This document shows, one piece after another, positions 11,990 through 22,899 of a stretch of DNA of 64,000 nucleotides. The DNA is taken from NCBI GenBank assembly GCA_021613375.1, contig CM038709.1, forward strand, positions 39,701,656 to 39,765,655. The letters run 5' to 3'. The position numbers and the translations under genes were made by a program. The notes beneath the pieces are model-generated. The model ran no database searches. It saw nothing but the letters and a program-made list of their open reading frames with translations, and was not told where the DNA came from. The DNA comes from Megaleporinus macrocephalus. Taxonomy: Eukaryota > Chordata > Actinopteri > Characiformes > Anostomidae. Position 1 is the stretch's first letter. Every line of letters starts with the position of its first letter.

Positions 11990-12475
11990 TCTCTTTAAAC
12001 AGGCATGTAGTCTTAAACACTATTGAAGGAAACATGAATGTAGCAAAGTACCAGGAGATATGAGAGCAGAGTTGAGTTATCATCAGGCCATCATCTCATA
12101 CCATGCAAACACTTCTCTACTAACAGCAAAGCAGAAGCAGTGTTTTGGAACAATGTTTTTCTGGTTTCATTGACCAACAAAATAGAGCTCTTGGGTCATA
12201 ATTCATCTCATCCTGTTGGGAGAAATGAGGGTTGAGGCCATGAACACCAAACCCAAGTGAAGTTCGAAGGTGTCATGATATACTGTGCTGCTTCTCTTTA
12301 AACAGGCCTGGAGACTTACACACCATCGAAGGAAACGTGAATAGAGCAAAGTACCAGGGGATGTCAGAGCAGAGTTTAGTCTTATGTAAGCTATTTAAAA
12401 GAGATAATGACCCCAAACATACAACCAAAGTGAGCAAGAAGAGAAAGGTCAATCACAGGGCTTGAAATAAATTTT
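11990..12475 (+). pseudogene. Tc1-a: Tc1-like transposase pseudogene fragment
   Basis: Several collinear Tc1 transposase pieces are readable: TIEGNMNVAKYQEI at about 12,021-12,062, a second diverged version at about 12,325-12,365 (CCATCGAAGGAAACGTGAAT), a VKFEGVMIYC stretch corresponding to the family's VKHGGGS-M-WG, and FKRDNDPKHTTKVSKK at about 12,398-12,445. The last contains the catalytic aspartate context (DNDPKHT) of the DDE domain. Frames shift, stops interrupt it, and one segment is repeated, so no enzyme can be made. No TIRs were found. Confidence 0.75.
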
Positions 12476-13900
12476 AAACATACGGAAAATTTCTACATTT
12501 TAAGTCTTTCAGAGGAACACTTGGGGAACTAAAAAGGAAATGAAAAGCAAAAACCTTTAAGCTGTGAAAAGTTCTAATGCTACTAAATTTGTGATGTTTA
12601 AATTAGTTTTCTAACTTTGCTAACACTTTATATTAAGGTCTGTGTTAACAGTTTATTAGCTAATTCTAACTCCAAAAAAGTATTTATTATTTATAAATGT
12701 ACTTCTATCATATGTTAAAAGTGTTTTCTACAAATTAGCATTAGTTGAGTAATTAGTTAAATGTTTATTAATTATAATCTTTCAGTTAAACACACTTTAA
12801 CTGTCTGTTAATTAAAGTGATAATTAAGAGATATGAAGATACTAATGAACTTTAAATACACTTTAGCTAAATCGTATAAATAAAATGTTTAGTTAAAATA
12901 ATAGTGTTTTATTGCATGTTGCTAAAAAGTCTATATTTATAACCTGAAAATAGTTTTTATGAGCTCTTACTAAGTGTCTGACCATGGTTATTAAAAATGT
13001 ATAAGTTCTTGCAAATTCCCTAATAAAAATGAGCTTATAAACCTTTTGTTTGTAAAAAAGTTTGTAAACCTTTTTAGGTCCTTTCAAAGCAGTTAATAAC
13101 AGTGTAAAAGCACTTAATAACAGTTTAATAGCATTTAATAACAGTTAAAGTACTGATAATTACAAGTAATATAAGGTCCACTTTGGTAACATCTTGCAAA
13201 TTCAATAATAAGGAACTAATAATAATACCTAGCTCTTTTCAGGTCATTTGTAAGTATTTGATAACAGTTATGTACTGATAATTACAAATAAAATGGTCCA
13301 CTTTAGTTGTGATCTTGCCAAGAGACCTTTTTAAACATATTTTATCAATTGCTTACTTAAAGTAAACCTTTGTAAGCTCCTACTTTAATCTCACTGATCA
13401 AATGGACTTTAAGCTTAAACAAGTTATATGAATGTATATTTCTCAAACACTCGTAACACCACCAGCAGTTTATTTAAAACACAAATCATTACAACAATAG
13501 TACAATTAGTTATTAGTTATGATTTCTGATTACCGGGCATTCAAACATATTCATTACACATAGCATGCACCTGAAATATGACATTTAATGTATGCTTTTG
13601 AATTAAAAACAAACTTAACAGTTAACAAACACATTATAAGCTTATTAACACATCATAGAAACACATGTCCTACCATATTTTTATGCTCACTTACAAATCT
13701 GTTCCTATTAATTAGGGTGTTATTAGTTAATTCGAAGGTCATTGTAAACTGCTTGTTAATGCTTTAGTAGTTGTTAAAAGGCCTCCCTTAAAATAAAAAA
13801 CATTGTTTTTCAGTTTCAACCTTTGATGTTGTGTCTAATGTATTATTTTCAAATAAACATGGGGTTAAATAGATTTTTACATCGTTGCCTTTTGTTTTAA
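12476..13900. repeat. AT-rich low-complexity region with internal TTAATAACAGT repeats
   Basis: Very AT-rich sequence in which motifs such as 'TTTAATAACAGTT', 'GTACTGATAATTACAA' and 'GGTCCACTTT' recur (for example 13,150-13,185 and 13,268-13,300). 'CTAACACTTTATATTAAGG' near 12,622 resembles the end of a known fish MITE type built on TTAGTTAA-like repeats. Probably a decayed MITE cluster; boundaries are unclear. Confidence 0.45.
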
Positions 13901-14080
13901 TTTCCATTTCTCATCCCAGTTTTTTGGATATGAGGTTGTTATGTAAATATGTAATTATACTTATTATAGAATTTTCTCTTTAAGCATTTAAACCAAAAAA
14001 AGGCTACAATTAAAGAAGAAAACCCTTCAGTAATTACACCAGAGCATGAAAACGTCCTAAATTGCCACATTTACAGATTC

Positions 14081-15110
14081 CCTCCGATGTTATATTCTGA
14101 ACCGTGCGACTTTCTGAAGCCCTCAGAGATTAAGCGCAAGTCATCATTATGCGTAATAATTTCTATTAATCTGTTTTATGTTTTTTTATTCCAGATCGGT
14201 GTTTTATGAATGGTGCGTAATAAGCACAGATGTGTATCAGAGTAATTCCACATTTTCCTCTTTGTTCACGGGACAGACGAGTCATTTAGCAAATAAGGGC
14301 CGAGCGCAGTCCATCAGACAAGAACAATGATGTTTGATACAGAAACTGACGGGCCATCGGAAAGGTCAGCGATAAACCCTGCAATTACTCGGCGGTCAAT
14401 TCACCTCCGCTGAACGGGGTCCCTGTAGGTTATCTGTCTTAAACTGCGCTTCATTAACGGTGAAAACAATGGTCACCCGCTGGTGTACAGGTCATTATCT
14501 ACCCACTGAGATAAGTTTGGCAATCTGAAGTTGGAACGGCGCGACTCTTTGCGCGACTCTTTCTTGTCAGAGAGCACAGGCATTGCGGGGGTGGGGTTGG
14601 AGTGTGTGTATGTGTGTGGCAGGGGAGGGGGGTGAGTTTGGGGAGGGGGGGTGGTCTGGGGGGGGGAAGCGAAGGGAATTCATTTTGATCCACGTCCTCG
14701 TATTCCCACATTGGAAAATATGGGCCTGTTTTTGTAACAAACAGACTACCAAACACATCTGTATTATTTTAGGGAAGGCTCCTTGGGGGCTAGATCATTC
14801 ATCCCACCACAAAGCTCCACAACAACTGGCCCACCTCCAGACATCAACACGGGTCAGGCGTAGACTCGCCTTCGTTTCTCTGCGATCGAGATCTTTGGGT
14901 GCGCATGAGTTTGAGCACCCGGTCTTGTTTGTGACAGCATGGCCTAAAAGAAAAAATGTACGAACGAAAACAATGCGGGGCCGCTCCTCCACCACGGAGC
15001 TTCCAAAATATCCCCGGGGTCCCCGATGCGCTCCACTCGAATCGCATGTGACTGGACTTAGTGCCATCTTCTCTTGAGGCGGCCGCTATCTGTAAAAACA
15101 CAGACGGCCC
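14081..15110. promoter_or_regulatory. Candidate conserved noncoding block with G-rich core
   Basis: Unique sequence that changes sharply from AT-rich flank to a CpG-containing block. Part one (14,100-14,480) carries several possible binding sites: TAATAATTTCTATTAATC, TTTTATGAATGG, AACAATGATG and GATAA. Part two contains the G-rich tract and CpG-rich DNA at 14,870-15,080. The overlapping 164-, 90- and 85-codon frames have no recognisable domain and occupy both strands, so they are not called as genes. Confidence 0.4.
14587..14668 (+). other. G-rich tract with G-quadruplex potential
   Basis: The plus strand has many runs of three or more G (GGGG, GGGG, GGGG, GGGGGG, GGGG, GGGGGGG, then a nine-G run) with short T- or GTGT-containing loops. 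This satisfies the usual G3+N1-7 pattern several times. Structure formation is inferred. Confidence 0.55.
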
Positions 15111-15540
15111 AAGGCAGAGAGCTCTGACCCAAGTACAGTGTGGTTGTTCTTAATGATCACACTGAAGCGCCGACGTGCAAAGTCCCCACTAAAAGTGACC
15201 CCATAGGGTTATACAGTACACTACTCTACTATCTGTGGCACCTGATGTCCTTGTGAAAGGCCTACTGTTGGGAAAAGCACTTGCTGAAGCAATCATGGAG
15301 TTGTCACTTTGTCAGTTCTTTCATTCTGGAGTCTAGTTCCATTGAGGAGCCCAGGTCGCTGAGAAACCTAACGTTTCTTGATTTGTTTTAATGATGTGAA
15401 ACTTGCTAAACACAGTAATGAAGTCTTTGTGATGTCACAGAAACCAATGACGAATATCCAAGTATTTAGGCTTCCATTAAATTTAACTTTTAAATTTAAT
15501 TTTAACTTTGGTTTACTTTAAATAGATTTATCTTCTTAGA
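15111..15540. other. Noncoding stretch, nothing recognised
   Basis: Mixed-composition sequence without a repeat family or plausible exon. Confidence 0.35.
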
Positions 15541-15830
15541 TAACCTGCCAGTGCAAAAGTTTCTAAATATGTCCTCCTGTATTTCTTATATATATATCTT
15601 GTGTGTGTATTGTATAGTCCTTTATATATTTCAGTTATAACTATATGTATATATTCTAGCTTATTTTTACTTTAATTTTGTCTATATATTGTAAGTTTGC
15701 ACTGTTTTTACACATATAATGCTGCCCTGCTGTAGAGTTGTATCTAAGCCTCACCCCAAGCATTTCAACGCATGTTATTTCCTGACATGAGGTGCCAATG
15801 ACAAATAAACTTGAAACTTGAACCATGATT
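15541..15830 (+). mobile_element. LINE-like 3' tail
   Basis: The end reads 'GTAGAGTTGTATCTAAGCC', then 'CACCCCAAGCATTTCAACGC', then 'CAAATAAACTTGAAACTTGA'. That arrangement, with a short terminal repeat CTTGAAACTTGAA, matches the 3' end of an abundant fish non-LTR retrotransposon. The AT-rich part before it resembles the 3' UTR. No reverse-transcriptase coding sequence remains, consistent with 5' truncation. Confidence 0.55.
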
Positions 15831-15929
15831 TAGGCCATAGCCTTTGTTGGTTGTACTATAGCATACAATACATGAAATAAAACCAAACCAAAGATCACAG
15901 TAGCAACTATCGAATCATACATTAGTCGA

Positions 15930-16060
15930 CTTCGGGACTGATGTACCGTGAACCTCAAACACTGTTGTTCCTCCTTCAGATACAAGTCCTACATTTATAA
16001 AAGAGGGTGATTAAACAGGCCCAGTACAAAATCCTAAACTGTTACATAACAGACTCATTA
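15930..16060 (+). repeat. R8 unclassified interspersed repeat, copy 2
   Basis: Matches 2555-2690: 'GTGAACCTCAAACACTGTTG' then 'CTCCTTCAGATACAAG' and 'CATTTATAAAAGAG'. Same orientation as copy 1. Confidence 0.5.
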
Positions 16061-16249
16061 ATATTTACACCCTCAACATTTACATACAACCACAACAGAG
16101 CAACAGCAACGCAAGTGGTGGACCATGTGGTGAAATCTAGTGTCCCAGGCTGTGAAGGGGATGTTGGCATATTCATTCCCTTCCCAAGGAACCAAACCAC
16201 CAGCAGGCATGATGTTCATCTCTAAATGAGGCTGAAGTTATTTTGTGAA

Positions 16250-16590
16250 ATTGTCTTGTTTTCAATGGAGTATCTTCCTTCCTTAACACAACAATGGACT
16301 GACGGGTCTCTAAAGAAAGTTGTTTCTTTCTGGTCATTTTGAGTCGGTCAGCAAGCCATCAACTGCTGATGCTTCAGATACTAAACTAACCTAGAATGTT
16401 GTTCTCCCTTTTATACTCACTTATTAGTAGAATGTTTTTCAGCTGTGCATCACAATTGAGCAAGAGTGTCCTAACAACCTATTAGTCCAATAACATCCTT
16501 AACTTGGATTGGCGGCCGTACCAGGAGATTTAGACAGAGGACTGAGAATTGCTGCTAATAGGACTATATGCAAAATAAGCCTCTATACAA
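16250..16590 (-). mobile_element. Tc1-c: internally deleted Tc1-like element (TIR lost)
   Basis: Nearly identical to 19,090-19,425 and, in reverse, to 57,255-57,520. On the minus strand an ATG at 16,337 opens a Tc1-type transposase N-terminus reading MTRKKQLSLETRQSIVVLRK followed by EDTPLKTR, typical of the helix-turn-helix start. The rest of the transposase is absent. The TIR 'CTCAAAAGTTTGGGATCAC' present in the 19-kb copy is missing here. High similarity among copies suggests fairly recent activity. Confidence 0.75.
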
Positions 16591-17094
16591 AAATAAACTT
16601 TAATACAAACATTTTTATTCTTTAAAAATCACCTGGTACACTTAATTTAAGTGTGAAATTGACAATATTGTTTGTTCCTCCTTATTATTAGCATCACAAC
16701 CTCCAACAGTGACCTGTAAGTAGCAGCCATGCTGTGTGAGTGTATCACTGTGTGCTGGTTGAAGCAGATCATCCTAAACTGAAAGCTTCACAGAGACAAC
16801 TTTACTCTACTTTGTGTTGATGTGGAGATGAAAAGTAAGGAGCCAGTATAGGCAACGTTAGATACTAGCAAGCTCCAAGTAACTAACTAAATAGGCTGAA
16901 GGTGGAGCTTATTTACACAGAGGTTCATTTTATGTTTTATGCTTCTGTGCAATCATCATGATGTCTCACTCTAAACCAGCCAATCAGAGCAGAGCTCATC
17001 AAATTGTACATGATAATTTCACATTCACCTCGTATGTAGAACATGTAGAACATCAGAAGATCAATATATATATTATAGAATTTTAGTTTTCTAC
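16591..17094. other. Noncoding stretch, nothing recognised
   Basis: Mixed sequence with a CCAATCAGAGCAGAGC stretch near 16,978 that might be part of a MITE; no second copy was found in the window. Confidence 0.3.
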
Positions 17095-17248
17095 ACCCAT
17101 TGAAAAAGAAAGCTGCCCTTTATATTGTATGAATGTTTCACGATGACTGGACCAATAGAAATTCTCCAAAATAGCTTGGAAAAAATTCTGGTTCCATTGA
17201 CTTGCAATGAAAGTAAAGAAGGTTTTTGTCCTCTCCTCTAAAGTGACA

Positions 17249-17250
<2 letters not shown>
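17095..17250 (+). mobile_element. R1 MITE copy abutting a (TA)n array
   Basis: Contains 'GACTGGACCAATAGAAATTC', 'AAATAGCTTGGAAAAAATTC' and 'GGTTTTTGTCCTCTCCTCTA', then passes directly into (AT)n at 17,250. The right TIR is replaced by the microsatellite. Confidence 0.7.

Positions 17251-17329
<79 letters not shown>
17250..17329. repeat. (AT)n microsatellite, about 80 bp
   Basis: Uninterrupted AT array immediately downstream of an R1 element. The isoleucine-tyrosine frames crossing it on both strands are artefacts. Confidence 0.95.
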
Positions 17330-17331
<2 letters not shown>

Positions 17332-17399
17332 AAAGTGTGTGAGCTCTGTAGCTGGTGTACAGTTGCTTTGGCCTCATCCTTTGCCATGCACGCTCAGAA

Positions 17400-18095
17400 T
17401 CGAGCGCCATTCGCACGGAAAGTAAAGCTTGGGAGCCTTTTATCCTCTGTTAAACTCTCCTCCGTGAGAGGCCATCACGCTCTGACAGTGTGTATAAAAA
17501 TCGTGCTTTAATACCACATAAAAAACATTTGTTTAAGGTCCGAAGCTCTGCCAGCGTCTCCGCGACGGAGCTGGAGTTGTTGTTTTTTTTCGTGTCAGCT
17601 ACTTCTCCCTTTCAGTCCCCAGATACCCTGTGATTAGAGGGAGCCCTGACGGATTGATCCAAAACCCAAATCCAAACCAAAAACAGAATGTTTATTGTGC
17701 GGCGCTCTATTGAGACTGAAGGTTTACATGGCTGAGCGTTGTCTATAAAAGTCATACGGACAAAAGGGCCACTGCTGCTCCCACGGCGCTTTGGACATTA
17801 CGGCAGGAAATGGAACAAGGTCAAAAAATTAAAAGTGCAATTTTCCGCTTCTCATTTGGCTAATTCACTGCAGCTTGGGCCACGCGGTGCCGAGACCGGT
17901 CGGAAGGAAGGAAGGAAGGAAGGAAGGGGTTTTTGGCCTTGACAAGTGGTCTCTTAGCAATAGCGTAAATCCGCCGAGTTCATCATTGCATCCTTCTTGG
18001 CATTTTTACAGGCTTCAAAACGCAGCAATGAAATTCGCTTGGCGTGTAAAAATAAGCAGGATGCTGGGGTCGCCTGTATTGATGTGAAGAGTGCT
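17400..18095. promoter_or_regulatory. Candidate conserved noncoding block
   Basis: Unique, CpG-richer sequence. It includes CTTTTATCCTCTG, TGATTAGAGGGAGC, 'GGAACAAGGTCAAAAAATTA' (a nuclear-receptor-like AGGTCA half-site) and CTCATTTGGCTAATTCA. No long frame carries a known domain. A short (GGAA)n run lies inside. Confidence 0.35.
17901..17928 (+). repeat. Short (GGAA)n run
   Basis: About six GGAA/GAAG units in 'CGGAAGGAAGGAAGG...'. It produces the lysine-glutamate-glycine segment seen in overlapping frames. Confidence 0.8.
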
Positions 18096-18202
18096 CAACT
18101 CATCAGCGTGATAGCTGATAGGTTACACTGTTTTAGATGTAATACATGTATATAAAACAATCATTTGTAGAGATATTTAATATATTCAGCTGATATACCC
18201 TA

Positions 18203-18553
18203 CCTTACCTCCACTTCCATATAGGGGCACTCTGTAGTTCTACACTTCTACACAATTCTCTGTACACTTGTACAATGTTCTTCAATAATCAGGACCGCCA
18301 CTACAGAGCAGGTACTGTTAGGGTGGTAGCTTACTCTCAGCACTGCAGTGACACTGATGTGTTGGTGGATCCACTCTATTAGACACTCCTACCTTGTTGG
18401 TCCACCGTGTAGATGTAATGTCAGAGATGATGATAGCTCATCTGTTGCTGCACAGTTTGTGTTGGTCATCCTCTAGCCCTTCATTGGTGGTCAGATGATG
18501 CCCACAGGGTTGCTGTGGAGGTGGACGCCTGGTTCCCATCATCACCACTGTGA
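18203..18553 (+). mobile_element. R3 foldback element, left half only
   Basis: Starts with 'CCATATAGGGGCACTCTG' and 'TAGTTCTACAC', then 'CAGAGCAGGTACTGTTAGG', 'CTCAGCACTGCAGTGACAC', 'GACACTCCTACCTTGTTGG' and 'GTCAGAGATGATGATAGCTC'. These match the left arm and centre of the nearly complete copy at 54,238-54,823. The right arm is missing. No coding capacity. Confidence 0.75.
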
Positions 18554-18603
18554 ATAAGTTTCACGTTCTGAATGTTATATGTATTGTATTATTTGGAATT
18601 TCC

Positions 18604-18604
<1 letters not shown>

Positions 18605-18650
<46 letters not shown>
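18605..18650. repeat. (TA)n microsatellite
   Basis: About 46 bp of pure TA repeat shortly after the truncated R3 element. Confidence 0.95.
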
Positions 18651-18656
<6 letters not shown>

Positions 18657-18805
18657 TGTTATAATTGTTATGAACCTTTGTTATGAACCTTGGCCACAAG
18701 CTTCGCTGATTATGGCCCAGAAGCCCTGGTTCCAACTGAACTTAACTAAAATCTTCCTTTTAAAAAAAAAAAAAGTTTTCATGTGGTATGAAAACATTGT
18801 CAACG

Positions 18806-18808
<3 letters not shown>

Positions 18809-18889
<81 letters not shown>
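18809..18889 (+). repeat. (AC)n microsatellite, about 40 repeats
   Basis: Uninterrupted CA/GT array of about 81 bp. It explains the Thr-His and Cys-Val frames that overlap it. Length and purity suggest high polymorphism. Confidence 0.95.
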
Positions 18890-18893
<4 letters not shown>

Positions 18894-19063
18894 AAGTCCT
18901 TTGCCTGTCCACATGGTACATATATGAAAAGCCTGCTTTTAATTAACTGTTATGATGTCACAAAAACCAACACATTTACACGTCTGCTGATTCAGCCTGT
19001 AAAAGTTTTCCCACCCATTCACAACGAAGACAGGGGGGTGGTATTTACTAAATATATATATAC

Positions 19064-19425
19064 ACTACCACTCAAAAGTTTGGGATCACAGTGAAATGTT
19101 CTTGTTTTCAATGGAGTATCTTCTTCCTTAACACAACAATGAACTGACGGGTCTCTAAAGAAAGTTGTTTCTGTTCATTTTGAGTCGGTCAGCAAGCCAT
19201 CAACTGCTGATGCTTCAGATACTAAACTAACCTAGAATGTTGTTCTCCCTTTTATACTCACTTATTAGTAGAATGTTTTTCAGCTGTGCATCACAATTGA
19301 GCAAGAGTGTCCTAACAACCAATTAGTCCAATAACATCCTTAACTTGGATTGGTGGTCGTACCAGGAGATTTAGACAGAGGACTGAGAACTGCTGATAAT
19401 AGGACTATATGCAAAATAAGCCTAT
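19064..19425 (-). mobile_element. Tc1-c: internally deleted Tc1-like element with one TIR
   Basis: The left edge reads 'ACTACCACTCAAAAGTTTGG' then GATCACAGTGAAA, a Tc1-type TIR flanked by TA. The element continues with the truncated transposase start on the minus strand; a 4-nt loss relative to the 16-kb copy breaks the frame. It fades into 'GCCTATATAAG' repeats and (TA)n on the right. Confidence 0.75.
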
Positions 19426-19440
19426 ATAAGCCTATATAAG

Positions 19441-19694
<254 letters not shown>

Positions 19695-20039
19695 AATAAA
19701 AAGACATAATCTGGCGATCAGACTATAGTGGCAAATAAATAAACATAATACATAAAAAATTGCAGGATATGAGTCCTTTAATCAAAGCCTTGCTCAGCTG
19801 TAGTTCTATAAAAGTGCAATATTATATTCTGCTTCAGTTCCCTTGCCTGTAACTTGGATTTGGGCTGCACACTCTGTCTTATAACTGCAGATTCAATCAA
19901 AGGAAATCTCTACAAACCTATAAACTATATCTAAACTTCCCCTTAAGGCCCACTAAGCTGTCCCCACCGGTCCATTTGTGTCTGTCCAGAACTCTGTAAA
20001 TGTTAACTCGTGTAGCAGTCAATCTAATTAAATTACTAA
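19695..20039. other. Noncoding stretch, nothing recognised
   Basis: AT-rich unique sequence without recognisable repeat or exon. Confidence 0.35.
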
Positions 20040-20575
20040 AGCAGTCTTATCAGCAGTTATCAAGATTTCCACTCGGCGAAGACCCCCCAGCTTCCCTAAC
20101 TCTTCGCAGATGGTCCACATGTTTGCTATTAGGACCCTGTGCCTTAACAACACGCTCCTGAAAACATGAGTGGCTCTCGCAGACCCACTTCGTCGCCGCT
20201 GGCCGCTCCCGTTGGCGGAAAAGTTGGCTGGGATGCAGAGAGCTCGGCTCTTCCAATCAGTCCCCCTTTTTTTTATTTCCTCTCCATCTGAAATGCATCG
20301 GAGGTAATGGAAGAAGTTGAGATCAAACGAGGAAACGTTTGCGGTGATAGTGCTTTGATGAGGCCGATTAGGTTGTTTGATTGAGGGCTGATGATAATTG
20401 ATAGGGCATCTCTTTTTTTTGTTTTGGGGGCCGATGAGGTTTTCTTAATAAGGACCTGGAAAGGCGAGGCAAGGCGAGGCAGGGCCCATGTCTTAAGGCT
20501 GATTAAGTGTTTAAAGGGCCCGTGTCACAAAAAAATAGATTTTTTTCTACGTAAGGACTTTGTCGTATATAAACA
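20040..20575. promoter_or_regulatory. Candidate conserved noncoding block
   Basis: Unique sequence with 'TGAAATGCATCGGAGGTAAT', 'GGCCGATTAGGTTGTTTGAT', GGGCTGATGATAATTGATAG and 'GGCTGATTAAGTGTTT', that is, several homeobox-like TAATTG/ATTA sites. The short open frames have no domain. Next to it 'AAGGCGAGGCAAGGCGAGGC' is a small direct repeat. Confidence 0.4.
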
Positions 20576-20579
20576 CTGA

Positions 20580-20965
20580 TAATGTTCCATAACTGTTCTC
20601 CTTCTGCTCCAATCCATCAATGATGGAGACTCAACCTCCCACTTGAGCTCTTCTGCAACTTCCACAGGTCCACAGTGGACAGCTCCACTGCTCTGGAGCA
20701 GACGGACCTGCAAAGGGTGGTGGAGAATGACCAGTTCATCACTACAGCCATATCGCCCATACAGGGCATGTTTGATGTCTGAGACAGCCAGCAGTATCAC
20801 CTTAGAGCCCCACACAGCACCACCACTTCCGGTTCCACCCGCTGCCATCTGGAAAGAGATGTCAAAGCATTCAAGCCCAAAACCACCAGCTTCAGGAACA
20901 GCTTCACACCAACAGCCCCCATCATACGAACACTACTTAAACTACATGCCCACTGCACTTAAAGC
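20580..20965 (+). pseudogene. LINE ORF2 C-terminal remnant
   Basis: The segment 'AGACGGACCTGCAAAGGGTG' followed by GTGGAGAATGACCAG corresponds to the 'TDLQRVV-TAQ' part of fish LINE ORF2. Further on it reads HPLPSGKRCQSIQAQ and, after a frame change, KTTSFRNSFTPTA, matching the 'LPSGKRYRSI...TTRFRNSFFP' tail of reverse-transcriptase polyproteins. Stops and frame changes show it is inactive. The 107- and 108-codon frames here are pieces of this remnant or its antisense. Confidence 0.6.
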
Positions 20966-21084
20966 TTAGTTTTAACTGCTGTCTGACTTCATACCTTCTA
21001 CTGAACACTTAAACATTCCTACAATTGTTTACTGAACACCGCCTCTAAAACTGCTACACATATTTTGCTCATTTTGGGTAAATT

Positions 21085-21260
21085 ATCTCTGAAAAGCAAA
21101 TATCTCCAAAATCTTTACAGGAGAGGACAAAAACCTTTTACTTTTAATGTAAGTCAAAGGGGACAAATTTTCCAAGCTACTTGGAAGCATTTCTATTGGT
21201 CAGTTTGTCTTGAAATTTTGATACAATAGAAACATAGGAAATGGACATACATATTTTGTA
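21085..21260 (-). mobile_element. R1 MITE copy, reverse orientation
   Basis: Reads 'ACAGGAGAGGACAAAAACC', 'GCATTTCTATTGGTCAG' and TATTGGACAGTAAAA, the reverse complement of R1 segments, and is followed by a short TA tract. Confidence 0.6.
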
Positions 21261-21573
21261 TTGGACAGTAAAAAAACATGAATAAATATATATATATCTA
21301 TGATATTTACGATGTCATTTTACATAATATTACAATATTACTATATATATTTATATACTGTAATATTTGTGAGCCATTCTCACAAATGGCTCACAAATGG
21401 CTTTTAAGTTTTGAAGCTGATTCTAAATTTTTCTTCTCTAAACCTATTTTTTTTCTGTATCCAGAAAGTAATTTTCTTATTTTCTACAATTTCTGTATGT
21501 ATGAATTTGAATGTTTATCCAAATTTTAAGACAAACTGACAAATAGAAATGCTTCCAAGTAGTTTGGAAAAAA

Positions 21574-21574
<1 letters not shown>

Positions 21575-21643
<69 letters not shown>
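21575..21643. repeat. (TA)n microsatellite beside an R1 fragment
   Basis: About 69 bp of TA repeat directly following 'AGTAGTTTGGAAAAAAG', an R1 core variant. Confidence 0.95.
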
Positions 21644-21649
<6 letters not shown>

Positions 21650-22271
21650 TGTAATATTTTGTAAAATGTCATTCTCACAAATGGCCAGATTTCTAAAGTG
21701 CGAAAGGTCAAATCAGTTTTGAATTTTGAAGCTGAATCAAAATTTTTCTTCTCTAAATCTAATTATTTCTGTATCCAGAAGTTCATTTTCTTATTTTCTA
21801 CAATTCCTGTATATATGAGTTTGAGTGTTTATCTAGACTGAAGATATTACAGTTTTCTGCAGGTCTATTATGTGTAGCTATATCTCAGATTGGTCACAGA
21901 TATGCACATGTAGACTTAAATAAATGTTGCTTAGTTCTGGGTTATCTTTACCTCATTGGAGTATCTGATTGATTATTTCATGATCAATAGACCGATAGAA
22001 ACGCTCCAAAATAGCTTGGAATAAAAGCTCTTAAAGGAGAAGGTGAAGTAAAGAAAATGTTTTTGTCCTATTTAAAATAAAAGTTAAATATTTGTAAGAA
22101 TATCATTAACCAACTTTAATGATAATGATTTACTGTTATATATGTTATATATTAGATATCACATAATGCTTTTTGTTTATTGTGTCAGTTGTAGAAAATT
22201 GTTTGACCTGACCATCTTTATATAGAGGTGTGAATTGATTTTTTACCTTTAACAACTCATTGCTCACTAGC

Positions 22272-22327
22272 ATCTATCTATCTATCAATCAATTAATCTA
22301 TCAATCTATCTATCAATTTATCTAAAG

Positions 22328-22398
<71 letters not shown>
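22272..22398 (+). repeat. (TCTA)n tetranucleotide microsatellite
   Basis: Imperfect TCTA/TCAA units lead into about 17 pure TCTA units from 22,329. Confidence 0.95.
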
Positions 22399-22899
22399 AT
22401 CAAATGTTCTCCCACAGTGTTCCTCTGAAAACCATTATTCATGGTTATATTTAAATATATTTATATTTATGTCAACAGATGTAATTTTCTACAATTCCAA
22501 TATATTTTTTTAATGTTTATTTAGACTAATAGACCAACAGAAATGCTTCACTTAAATCACTTGCAATGATTCACAGTTATATATGTTACACAAATATTAC
22601 ATGCTTATTGTGTTTCAATGCTGTTGTTTGTTTATTGTTTGAGGTGATGAAAGCTGCCTGGCCATTTTTATATAGAGGTGTGATTTGTTTTCTCTTCTGT
22701 CCCCTATTAACAGCTCATTGCTCACTAGCAGCTCAACCTCTCCCACATTTCATTTAATATCAGAGTTATGTTAATGAACCATTTCCCTTACACCTCAAAT
22801 AAAACCCCAAAGATGTTTTTTTTTTATTTAATGTCCTTCTACAGCGTTTCTCAGAAAAGCCCTTTATAATGTTTATATTTAAAAGTTTAAGACCCCAAT

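Larger units (their letters stand above)
21361..22895 (+). repeat. Cluster of diverged local duplications
   Basis: Block A at 21,361-21,536 ('CATTCTCACAAATGG', 'AATTTTTCTTCTCTAAA', 'CTGTATCCAGAA') recurs at 21,660-21,842. Block B at about 22,125-22,272 ('TTATATAGAGGTGTGAATTG', 'CTCATTGCTCACTAGCA') recurs at about 22,562-22,735, and the sequence after each, 'GTTCCTCTGAAAACC' and 'GTTTCTCAGAAAAGCC', is also related. R1 fragments lie at 21,525-21,575 and 21,965-22,060. Nothing is coding. Confidence 0.6.

Noticed and set aside
12893..13087. Short reverse frame in AT-rich DNA
   Set aside because: Lysine/phenylalanine-rich translation of low-complexity AT sequence.
14583..15077. 164-codon forward frame
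   Set aside because: Begins in a G-rich tract, and overlapping frames on the other strand are equally long; no domain recognised.
17138..17425. Forward and reverse frames of 72-92 codons
   Set aside because: Translations of the (AT)n array at 17,250-17,329.
18550..18927. 125-codon frame with Ile-Tyr and Thr-His runs
   Set aside because: It crosses a (TA)n and a (CA)n array; low-complexity artefact.
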